This document shows, one piece after another, positions 12,178 to 21,849 of a DNA stretch of 46,374 nucleotides. Location: the NCBI GenBank assembly GCA_009801015.1, contig VHZZ01000437.1, positions 182,117 through 228,490 of the forward strand, in the 5' to 3' direction. The position numbers were made by a program, and so were the translations under genes. Origin of the DNA: Silene noctiflora (lineage: Eukaryota; Streptophyta; Magnoliopsida; Caryophyllales; Caryophyllaceae). Within the stretch, counting starts at the first letter, position 1; each line of letters begins with the position of its first letter. The notes under the pieces are model-generated. The model was not told where the DNA came from. It saw only the letters and a program-made list of their open reading frames with translations, and searched no databases.

Positions 12178-12830
12178 TTTCTTCTCCCTGACTTCTTTTT
12201 ACTCCTCAAATTCACCTTTAAATCATAAAAATGAACAATACTCAGCAAATTATTTCCACATTTCAAAATCAAAGCCAACATAAAAACAACCAAAAGATCA
12301 ACAATAAGTCTCTATGGCAATATCCGTAAGATGAAAACAGGTCAAATATGCTCGCAGTTGCATATATAGGACAAAACTTTTGTTAGTCTCTATGCATCCT
12401 CATTTTGTTTCATTGAGTACATTTAACCCGTATCAAGTTTAAGACGGAATAGAACTTTCCACTAAAGATACAGTCCAAAAGACTAAAACCCAGAAATCAT
12501 TCAAACAATTATGCAGTAAAAATTGAAGAACACCCACAAATTATTTCACATTCAAAAATCAAATTCAATATAAAAACAACCAAAAGATCAAATTTTGACA
12601 CATACCCACTAAAGATATATTCCAAAAGTCTAAAACCCTGAAATCTTTTCAACAACTATGCAGTAAAATTATCCCCAGAATTGCATAAATGATTAACTGA
12701 ACTGATAATTAATGGTTTTGATTAATTACAGACAAATATAATAAGATAAAATATGTTTGAAAATCTGTTATTTTGTTGTTTTTGTTGATAAAAGTGGATA
12801 TACAATCAATAATTGCGTGAAGTTTAGATA
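12178..12830 (-). promoter_or_regulatory. INT1 leader/promoter region with local tandem duplications
   Basis: This region lies directly upstream of the INT1 start codon on the minus strand and probably holds leader and promoter. Two pairs of direct repeats are visible. The block 12245-12302 recurs at 12537-12592 (shared ATAAAAACAACCAAAAGATC). The block 12461-12521 recurs at 12608-12668 (shared ATGCAGTAAAA and ACTAAAGATA). No transcription start could be fixed. Confidence 0.6.
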
Positions 12831-14609
12831 AGTTTGAACGTGAGAGAGAGAGAAGGTTGATGTGCGAAAGGAGAATGGAGGAGAAGATGAAATGTGGCAG
12901 CAGAAAGATGGTTTAAAACGTTACTGAATTCTGACAGATTGTGGGGACCTGCTGTTGTACAGGAAATAATAATTGAAAAATGGGATTTAGGGTGCCAAGG
13001 GTGGTGATGATGATGCACAGGTTTTTTGAGTATGACTCACCTACCTCATTTTCTCTGTTTCACAGTTCACTCACTCCAGGATTTATTACAGATCAATAGG
13101 ATAATTCACCTCGTAGCCCGAGCCCGAAATTTGCCCATTTTTATATGATATCTAATATTTTAGGTTTACAAATATAATACCTTTGATGTTGGATTTTCAT
13201 GCAACGTATCTTTTTATCGCTATAAAAAAATTCAATTAAGCGTAACTCTTAGATCGGAATTCGGAATCGGCCAATTTTTGTTCTAAAATGATTATATCGT
13301 CATACTCTGTGATTTGAGGGGGGGAAATGTTGACTGACGTTTTTTCGGTTTTTTTTGTACAAAAACCTCAAATCAACCATAACTTCGATCTTAAATTTTC
13401 GAATAACCATTTTTCGTTTTGTCAAATTATAGATCTTGAAAAATTAATCAATTTGAAAAAAAGAATTGCCAAAATCCGATTTTTGGTCTATGATTTATGC
13501 TCAATTGAAAACTTTAAGAACGATAAAAAGGGCACGTCATGCTTGAAAATCAAACCTCAAGAGTACTTTGTGCACAAACTTGAAAAGTTGGGTAACACGT
13601 GCAAAATGACACAGTTCAGGGTACCACGTGAATTTTTCGTATTTTTATTTTTCACAAATAATCGTTTAAGAGTTAAAACGGATATACCGTAATAGAGATC
13701 AACTATTTACCTTTTTCTTTGTTGTATTTTATCCCTAGTCATTTTAATAGGATATGTGTAGAATAGTATGAATACGAGTGCATAGATTAGTAGATGAGGA
13801 ATTAATAATGTGAATGCAACGTTTAAAAAAAAAACAAAATAATAAATCAAGAAGGTTACGGTTAGTTGGAAGGAAAACTGGTTTTCTTGCCTATTTGGTT
13901 GGTGTAAATGATAAGAATTTTCGTCTCTTAAATAAGTAGTTAGGAGTTTAATTTCTGACTTTTACCAATGATTCCCATTGAATTGTATCCGTAAAACACT
14001 GTCCTAAGTCCTAACTATTGAAAAAATTGAAAATCATGTAGTATACCAGTTTGTAGTTAAGAAGGGTTACTATGTAGTATACCGGTTTGTGGAGAGAGGT
14101 AAGAGAGACGGTGTGTCCCTTGTATAAACCTTAAAGAAGTTTGTTTATTGTTGGTAAGAGGTTTGTTGTAAAAAGTCCGTGTTTTTGATGATTTGACATT
14201 TGATAAACCTCAAAATGGATTGTCCTTAGAACAAACAAACAAATTGGGCCCAAAAAATTTGGAGGTCCTGTTCAACTGAACAGGTTGAACACCATAAAAA
14301 AACGGCCGTAGATGGCGTAATAAGAAAGTTGTAGAAAAAGAAGAGAAGCGTGGAAGAAAGTATCAAGTTGTAATAATAAAACAAATAAAATGATATGTAA
14401 AAATGAATTATAAAGAAAAAAAATATTTTATAGTTGAATTTTTCTTCCTAAAATTTATGGAGGATGATAAGAGCAGGGTAGAAAAAAAGAGAAAAAAAAG
14501 ATGGGAATCACCTAACGTAAATAAAGTCAAGTGCAAAGTTTAGATAATGTTGTGACTTGTGACTTTTCTTAAACGTAGAATTAGTCGCGACTCGCAATTA
14601 CTACTATGT
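12831..14609. other. Spacer; possible fold-back element at ~13160-13660
   Basis: About 13160-13660 contains T-runs, homopolymer-rich blocks and a GGGTACCACGTGAA terminus like that of the fold-back element near 1108-1530. The open frame 13327-13692 lies in it and has no recognisable protein. The rest shows no gene. Confidence 0.4.
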
Positions 14610-15300
14610 ACTCCCTCCGTATCAGCTAAAATATAATGTACTCTAAAAATAGAGTATCTGAGAAAAGGTGGAAAAAGTAAGGTTAAAGAGGGAAAAAATA
14701 GATGGGGTATATAATAATATTTTGTGTAAATATCAAATGAGTATAAAGATAATGTTGTGGGTCAAATAAGGGATGTTACCTTTAGTGTGGTACGCCCGTT
14801 TATATTAAGTGTTACATTTGGTGTGGTATGAAGGGGTACTAATATGCGAGCCAAACAACCGTAATCTTAAATCACATTTCGTAGGAGAGGTCAAACATTC
14901 GAGTCAGGTTGACCCAGGGACGGGCCAAGTAGGGATAAATGGACCCAGAATCGGCTCAGGGTGGGGGACATGTCAACCTGGGCCGGGCTAGACCTGGTGG
15001 AGATGTACCAAGTATCAGTTCGGCATAGGACCAAGAGGCGGGTTGAGGGCGGGTCTAGTGCGAGTATGTGTTGAATGTTGAGGCAGGACGAGTGGGATTT
15101 GCTCGCCCCAGAGCCAACCCTTTTTTTTGGTGGGTTGGGCCAGGTTGGTCACGGGTCAAGCATGTCAGGTGAAAATCAACAGGGATAGGTCGGGTCCTGG
15201 TAAATCAGGTCGGTCATGACTGAGGTTTGACCACCCCTAACACCCCGTACTCGATATTATCGAACAAATTACTCTGGCTTTATTAATTTGCCATCTTTTT
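14610..15300. repeat. MITE fragment and G-rich degenerate repeat
   Basis: A half MITE starting TACTCCCTCCGT lies at about 14610-14830. From about 14900 to 15240 the plus strand is unusually G-rich, with recurring GGGTC, CGGGC and GGTTGAC words. This resembles the interior of the small hAT-like elements elsewhere in the window. No gene is supported. Confidence 0.45.
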
Positions 15301-15480
15301 TTTTTTTTTTTTTGAAAGAAAGAACAATTCATTCATAGAACGTTATACGACCCTTACAAAGAATACGTATAATCGAAAACAAATCTAATGAAAACCAAAG
15401 AAAAATATTTTTCTTATAAACTAGGAATCTTAAAACAGCATCTAACCATTCGACTCGTCCTATTATCACTATATTCGTGT
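15297..15480 (-). mobile_element. Possible truncated LINE-like insertion (antisense)
   Basis: A T17 run (about 15297-15313) directly precedes GAAAGAAAGAACAATTCATT. Read on the minus strand, this is a unique sequence ending in a poly(A) tail, as in 3' fragments of non-LTR retrotransposons. No coding domain survives, so the call is tentative. Confidence 0.25.
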
Positions 15481-15492
15481 AGCTTTTGAAGA

Positions 15493-15793
15493 GATCCTTC
15501 TTTTGCTATCTTCTTTTGACTTCCCCTCAATTTTTTATTCCATTTTCATCTCATCCGATCCCATTTCTCTGAAATCAATCCCACTGAAACTCCTCTTCAA
15601 CATACTGCAGTACAAGATTCAATCTTTCTTTCCTTTCAATTAAAAAAAAAAAAAGTCAAATTTTTTCACCACTACTGTTCCCCTCATTGCTACACTTAAA
15701 ATCAACTTTTTACAGCATTAAAATCCATATTCCTTCAAATTACCTATAAATTTCTTGATTAGTAAACTGGGTTTATGCTAATTATCTCAAAAA
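15493..15793 (+). promoter_or_regulatory. AAE2 upstream/leader region, copy of the METTL18 upstream region
   Basis: Four blocks match the methyltransferase upstream region in the same order. 15510-15540 matches 26527-26560. CCATTTCTCTGAAAT at about 15561 matches CCATTTCTGTGAAAT near 26584. ACTGCAGTACAAGATTCAAT at about 15604 matches ACTGCAAGATTCAATCTTTG near 26680. 15743-15785 matches 26847-26887 (shared TTTCTTGATTA). The match ends a few bases before the AAE2 ATG. The AT microsatellite of the methyltransferase copy is absent here. Confidence 0.7.
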
Positions 15794-18624
15794 ATGTACT
15801 ACAAATTAAAGACACAAACACTGATACACTACAGCAGATACTTGTATTCGAGATACTTGTGCACAAACTTAGATGGGTTAATCAAGTGTAAAGCTAACTA
15901 CGCAGCATTGACACCAATTTCATTCTTAGACCGTGCTGCGAAAGTCTTTGCTGATCGAACCTCCCTTGTTTACGGTCCAAGGTCTTATACTTGGTCTCTT
16001 ACTCGTCGTCGATGTCTTCGCCTTGCTTCCGCTCTTTCTACCACCCTCCGTGTCCAGCCTGGTCACCTTGTATCCACTTCACTCCCTATCTACTAGTTTT
16101 TCATTTTTGTTTCGTTGACTTTTACTTTGAAACCGTCTCAATTATTTGTTTAGCTTTTCCGGGAATTTTAATCAAAGTTAAACAAATAATTAAGACAAAG
16201 TCATAGGAAGAGTAATTAAAAAACAATTCTCAATTTTCCAATTTTTGTTTGGCCCTTACTCTCCGATCCACACCAATGGTAACATGGGCCTACTTTTTGT
16301 GAGGAGAAAAGTGGGTCCATGTTACCATTGTGTGGATCGGAAGGAGTACGGTCTTATTTATTTGTTTAACTTTGATTAAAAACGAAAGGATGAATTGAAA
16401 AATAAAAATACAATTCTCATCCAGATTTACTTTTTGTCTTGTTGACTAGTACTTCCCACGTTCCGATCATATTGTTTACCTTTTTAACAAGCGATTGGGA
16501 ATTTGGTACGAGTAAAAAAATGATCTAGATAAAGGGAATAACCAAAAGTACATTTCTGAGTTACATTTACATGTTTGTTTGGTTGACTAACACTTAATAC
16601 ATTATTTAAAGGTAAACAAATAAACAACTGATTGAGATAGAATGAGTAACTAAACATACGATTAATTCTCGGGAAGTAAATGGATTTGTCCAAGACAATC
16701 AATTGTCCTACACTAATTACGTTGGACAAATCCATTTAGTGCCTTGGAGAAATCACTAGCCGTAATTCTCAACTAGATTTACCGGTTTTTATTTGGTGAC
16801 TCATACTCTTCTGTCGTTCATTTGTTTACCTTTGAATATTTCGCTCGCAATGAATAAAAGAAAAAAAAATTAAAAAGTAAACAGATTACTGAGACGGGGA
16901 TGAATTAAATATATACAGGTCTCAACTACATTTAGTTGAGACATATTGATATGATTGCAGGTGGCAACACTGGCTTCAAACGTGCCAGAAATGTACGAGT
17001 TGCATTTCGCAGTTCCCATGTCTGGTGCAGTTCTCTGTGCTCTTAATACTCGTCTTGATCCCCCCATGATTTCGACTCTACTGGCACATTCTCAAGCTAA
17101 GGTCTTGTTTGTTGATTCCCACTCACTCGACACAGCTTTAGACGCGATCCGTCTACTATCCTCGTCCAACTCCCCACCACTTCTTGTTCGAATTACAGAC
17201 ACTGAAATCGAGTCTCCTGAACCTGACACTAGTATAGGTATTGAGCATTATGAATACGACAATCTAATAGCCCATGGGGATGACCAATTTAATCCCATAT
17301 TACCCGCGCAAGAGTGTGATCCCATTAGCGTCAACTACACCTCAGGGACTACTTCTCGCCCCAAGGGCGTTGTTTATAGTCACAGAGGCGCGTACCTCAA
17401 TGCCATATCCACCTTTTTGCTTCATGACATGCCTTCCATGCCTACCTATCTTTGGACCGTTCCAATGTTTCACTGCAACGGGTGGTGCCTTCCTTGGGGA
17501 GTTGCGGCCCTAGGAGGCACCAATATTTGCCTTAGGAAGGTCACTCCCAAGGCTATTTTCGACAACATTGTCCTACATAAGGTCACCCACATGGGGGCCG
17601 CTCCCACCGTCTTGAACATGATTGTCAACGCACCTCTCAGTGACCAAAGGCCCCTTCCTCACAAGGTTCGCTTGCTCACTGGGGGATCTCCCCCACCCCC
17701 TCAGATCCTCTCAAAGATGGAAGATTTGGGATTTGAAGTCGGTCACTTGTATGGCCTCACCGAGACCTATGGACCCGCTACTTACTGTGTTTGGAAGCCG
17801 GAGTGGAACTCTTTGCCTCCTCATGAAAAAGCGAGGCTTAAATCTAGACAAGGGGTGCAGCATATTGGCTTGGAGGATGTTGACATTAAAGACCCTGTGA
17901 CCATGGAGAGTGTTCCATTTGACGGTAAGCTTAGAACTTGATCTTGCCATTGGGGTAGCCAAAATGTATGTAGCCTTAGCCCTTGTGTTTGAAATACAAA
18001 GAGGTTGTTTCCGAATGACAAAATATGAATATTACTCGGGAATTGCATCTAGGGACTGCTAGAATGCTACTTAACTACAAACTGTTTTTTGTCTACCAAT
18101 AAATTTCTTTTGAACTAAATCCTTTCTTTGGACTCTGGACAGGAAAAACCATTGGGGAAATAATGTTCAGAGGAAACACAGTAATGAGTGGTTATTTGAA
18201 GGATTTAAATGCGACCAAGGAAGCGTTTAAAGGGGGCTGGTTTCATTCTGGTGATCTTGCTGTGAGACACCCTGATGGTTACATCGAAATCAAAGACCGG
18301 TTAAAGGATGTCATCATTTCCGGAGGCGAGAATATAAGCAGTGTTGAGGTAGAGACTGTTCTCTATAGTCATCCTGCGATTCTTGAAGCAGCAGTTGTGG
18401 CAAGGCCTGATGATCACTGGGGTGAAACTCCTTGTGCAGTTGTCAAATTGAAGGACGGATATGAGGTACAGGCTGAGGAAATAATCATGTTTTGTCGTAA
18501 TCATTTACCGCATTACATGGCTCCTAAAACTGTCATCTTTGAGGACCTTCCAAAGACTGCAACAGGGAAGATTCAGAAGTTTCTTCTTAGGGAAAAAGTG
18601 AAGGCCATGGGAAGCCTTCACTGA
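15794..18624 (+). CDS. AAE2: Acyl-activating enzyme 2-like acyl-CoA synthetase, 3 exons, 573 aa
   Basis: Exons 15794-16069, 16961-17924, 18143-18624 (1722 nt), GT-AG junctions, frame intact. The protein is a complete ANL-superfamily adenylating enzyme that joins a carboxylic acid to CoA through an acyl-AMP. Visible motifs are the phosphate-binding [11 protein letters not shown] at 218-228, YGLTETYGP at 356-364, WFHSGDLA at 446-453, the hinge [14 protein letters not shown] from 464, and the catalytic lysine in TATGKIQKF (K556). It ends MGSLH, without a peroxisomal SKL-type tail; the AAE2 branch likewise ends MGSL. Residues 1-25 are basic and hydrophobic with no acidic residue, like a mitochondrial presequence, though shorter than in Arabidopsis AAE2 (about 603 aa total). 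The physiological acid is unknown. The gene lies within a partial duplicate of the methyltransferase 5' end. Confidence 0.93.
16123..16900. repeat. Cluster of palindromic MITE copies in AAE2 intron 1
   Basis: The 891-bp intron 1 is largely fold-back DNA. A Stowaway-like element of 88 bp (16259-16346, TA on both sides) has about 32-bp arms starting CTCTCCGATCCACACC. A perfect 16-bp hairpin pairs 16677-16692 with 16723-16738 (TAAATGGATTTGTCCA). A further palindromic piece lies at about 16123-16200 (AATTATTTGTTTAGCTTT and its complement). Splice sites are unaffected. Confidence 0.7.
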
Positions 18625-18698
18625 ATGCCGGAGACTGACTTTTTCTTTCAAAAATGTTATAGGATTGATTAGCGCAACCTGTAAGTTTAGTGGATATT

Positions 18699-18935
18699 TG
18701 TTTAATGTGTTCTTGTTGAATTTAGTTGATTGTTATTAACTGAATGACTGCCTTGTTACCACTCGATCGAGGAAGTCACAGCATCTCCTCTGTTTCGGAT
18801 AAAGTTGTGCATTTTTCAATGCCTGCTGTCGAAATTCTTCCATCCAAAGTGAGTAATCTGCTCAATATTTACACTGCTGAGATTTTAGAAATTTTTCGGT
18901 TCACTTGACTTGTGATTTGTAAATGTCATTGGTGA
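18699..18935 (+). pseudogene. Relic of METTL18-like intron 1 and first coding exon
   Basis: 18699-18746 matches the methyltransferase intron (27087-27126), and 18747-18935 matches its first coding exon and the following intron (27479-27665). The relic exon 18744-18848 is still open from an in-frame ATG. It keeps LLPLDRGSHSISSV and MPAVEILPSK and the GTGAGT donor. Changes include ED to DK-V-V around the middle and FPMP to FSMP. None of the other six coding exons follows, so it cannot make a methyltransferase. It begins about 75 bases after the AAE2 stop codon, within or just beyond the AAE2 3' untranslated region. Confidence 0.85.
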
Positions 18936-20212
18936 TTGAACCATGTGATGGCGATTCTTGTACAGGACGGTCTCACGTGTGAACTAGCCCAAATCATTAT
19001 ATATATTCCTCATTGTTATATGGATGTTTATTGTTTGATGTATATTACCATTATAAGGCTTATATATACGATGGCTATTTATTGCAGACGGTGTTGATAT
19101 GAGTAATACTATCCAATCCTTTTTAAAACTCTCAAATAAGTTACCAAAGCGGAATAAACTCCATACATGATACGCTTTGGAGTGGTCGACAACATGAATG
19201 GACATTTGCGTAATAGTTACTCCCTCCGTCCGGCCCGTCCCAAAACAATAATGAGGGAATCAAGGTAATACACACCAAGTTGACATTATTGCTTTCATTC
19301 AAAACATAAAACTCGTGCAACAAGATATAAAAAATAGTTCCCCTGCACATGTACACTACTTCACATGAACACATAATATTCTCTATGTTCATCAAATCCA
19401 TTGAACATGGAAGATAAAATAAAGGGACTAGATGCCTAATTGCTACTCTATTATTCTTTGTTTTGACCTCATCAGATTTACAACATGGGCAAGTACTAGA
19501 TACTTTGTATTTGCACTTCCCCTTCTTCTTTATATAACCTCACCTCAAACAGTATGTACAACTCCTATAATCCAACATAAACCATTTTCATCATCGTTGC
19601 CGCCGCGTATCATAATAAAATTTGATAGCTTTAATGGCTGAAGAAGCATATCTCTGTATAGCAATTTCAATAATAGGGTTTCTGTATTTCATTCTGCAAA
19701 TGTTAGAATCCCAATGGAGTAATTCAGTTGCATTGCTGCTTCATGATCATCAATCTGGTTTTCCTCCAGTTTTTCAACTAAGTGATTTTATCCTCAGTTT
19801 TCCTTTCTTTTCGAAAACAGAGCATTTAGAGGAATAAGTCGTCAGGAATGCTCAGATGTACGTAATCTTACCCAAGTAACACGCCCCTTGAACAAAACAT
19901 GTTCAAGTGTATTATTGTCCTAGTTTCTAGTGTTTATAATTTACTTGAGGTAGTAGAGGTAAAGTCTTAGGGAATTATAGTCAATGTATATGGATCCGGG
20001 GTCCCAGAACACCAGAAAACGATTTTCTTGTGTGTATTTTGTGGATCCGCCACTGTATACAGTCGATATATGTTACTCAACGTTTATTTTATGATTTCAA
20101 TTGGATTTTGTACTATATTACTATTGTTGACACTCAATTTTTTCATGTTCAACACTTTTGCACAAAATGTAGGAAGTTTGACTTCCAAGAAAACTTGAAG
20201 GAGAGGATGTTA
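18936..20212. other. Spacer; one weak small open frame at 19634-19837
   Basis: A TATA-like TTTATATAACC lies near 19530, followed about 100 bases later by a 67-codon frame from ATG at 19634. Its start is hydrophobic (LCIAISIIGFLYFI), which could form one membrane helix. I recognise no family and codon use is unremarkable, so it may be chance. A Stowaway-type end (TACTCCCTCCGTCC) sits near 19220. Confidence 0.3.
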
Positions 20213-20615
20213 GACCATCCCCAAACAAGGTCAATTGCTAGGTCATCAGGACCTTACTTGGTCACCTTAATTACACAATTAGGAGGGATTAATATGTGAC
20301 TAATGGAGGTCAATTTGTGACCAAGGTTGATCAAATTGACCTCCTTATTGACCTATTATGTGTCAAAATGTTATTGGCTGAAAGAATTAATTACATTAAA
20401 ATAAATGAAATGGTAGAGAAAAGTGGGGTAGAGAATGTGGGAAATGATTGACAATGTTGTGTAGTGGGGTAGAGAATGTGGGAAATGATTGGCTTGATGA
20501 CCTAGGTCGCGACCTTCTGCCTGGGAGGGTGAAAATAGGTCCAGATAAATAAATTGGGATTAAGAGTAAAATCGGGTCGCGACCTAGTTAGCGCGACATT
20601 TGCTTGGGGATGGTC
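20213..20615. mobile_element. Harbinger-like MITE A (403 bp)
   Basis: The terminal inverted repeat is GACCATCCCCAAACAAGGTC at the left and GCTTGGGGATGGTC at the right. TTA (20210-20212) lies on the left and TAA (20616-20618) on the right. The interior holds a repeated block TAGAGAATGTGGGAAATGAT and several TCGCGACC words. It abuts a second member of the same family. Confidence 0.7.
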
Positions 20616-20618
20616 TAA

Positions 20619-21438
20619 GACCATCCCCAAGCAAGGTCTCGCTAACTAAGTCACGACTAGGAGTGGGCACAATCCGGTCCGGACCGGAAAAATGGACCGG
20701 TCCGGACCGGAATCTACCGGACCGGAACCGGAATTAAAAAATCCGGTCCGGTCTCCGGTCCACCATTTTATTAGATTCCGGTTTCCGGTCCGGTCCGGTC
20801 TGGGACCGGTTTTTTCAGGTCCGGACCGGATTGGACCGGAAAGACCGGATTTTATGTTTTTTTATTTTTTTCCTCGAAAATATATTTTATTCCGGTCCAA
20901 CCGGTCCGATCCGGTCCAATGGACCGGAATTTTTGGACCGAAATTTGAAAAAGTGGGCATATAATGTCAAATTCCGGTCCAACCGGTCCGGTCCGGTCTT
21001 GGACCGGAATTTTTCGGGTCCGGTCCTGGTCCTGAATTTTTATAATCAGGTCCGGTCCCGGTCCATAATATTTGCCGATTCCGGTCCCGGTTCCGGTCCG
21101 GTCCGGTCCGGTTTTGGACCGGTGCCCACTCCTAGTCACGACCCAGTTATATCTCTTAATTTCACCTTATTTATCTTGACCCGCTTTTACACTCTTAAGC
21201 AGAAAGTCGCGACCTAGGTCACCAACCCAATTATTTTCCACTTTCCAACATTTGTGTCCTCTACATTTATGTCCTCTTTATTTGTGTCCAACAAATAAAA
21301 CAATGACAGGTGGAAGGTCACAAGACAACCCACCAAGGTCATGGGGTGACCTTATTTCATAGAAGGTCTTCTTAATTTTTTTTCCTAATACATGATTAAG
21401 GAGACCCACCCCCTTGGTGACCTTGCTTGGGGGTGGTC
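20619..21438. mobile_element. Harbinger-like MITE B, split by a hAT-like element
   Basis: It begins GACCATCCCCAAGCAAGGTC and ends GACCTTGCTTGGGGGTGGTC, followed by TTA (21439-21441). It shares the TAA at 20616-20618 with element A. The CCGG-rich element at 20658-21134 interrupts it, and removing that insert plus one copy of its duplication restores a continuous MITE of roughly 335 bp. Confidence 0.75.
20658..21134. mobile_element. hAT-like non-autonomous element made of GGACCGG repeats
   Basis: The ends TAGGAGTGGGCAC and GTGCCCACTCCTA are perfect inverted repeats of hAT type. They are flanked by a perfect 8-bp duplication GTCACGAC (20650-20657 and 21135-21142). The interior consists of degenerate GGTCCGGACCGG words in both orientations separated by T-rich gaps. 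The open frames here encode only low-complexity Arg/Ser/Gly/Pro runs and are not genes. Confidence 0.9.
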
Positions 21439-21849
21439 TTATAAGCTGGACCAAATCATTGATTGACCGACAGTCTCATGAAAACAACATTTTAATAAAA
21501 TTTTGTAAACTCTTAAATTAAACTAATCACATTCGGAACTTTTACGGAGTCGTTCGTTACATCAACAAATGAGAAGTATATGTAAATATTGTATTGAATA
21601 ATCTTTGAAATTGACTAAAATTTATAAAATTATTAGAGTAAATTATCAATAACTCCCTTTTAAAATACACTTTTTAAAAATTACTCCATTTTAAAAAAAA
21701 AATTAAAAATTACGCCTAAAATATTGCAAAACTAGTTTGACACCCGTGCATTGCAACAGAGTAATTAACATAGTTATAATTTTGCATCCTATGTCTTAAT
21801 ATTTGTATGTTGTTGTTGTAACTGACGTACTCTTATAAGAGTACTCAAA

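Noticed and set aside
13327..13692. A 121-codon open frame on the plus strand
   Set aside because: It lies in a repeat-like stretch with homopolymer runs, has no recognisable domain, and no splice or promoter context supports it.
20692..21217. Overlapping open frames rich in Arg, Ser, Gly and Pro on both strands
   Set aside because: They are direct translations of the GGACCGG repeat inside the hAT-like element, with no domain and several frames open at once.
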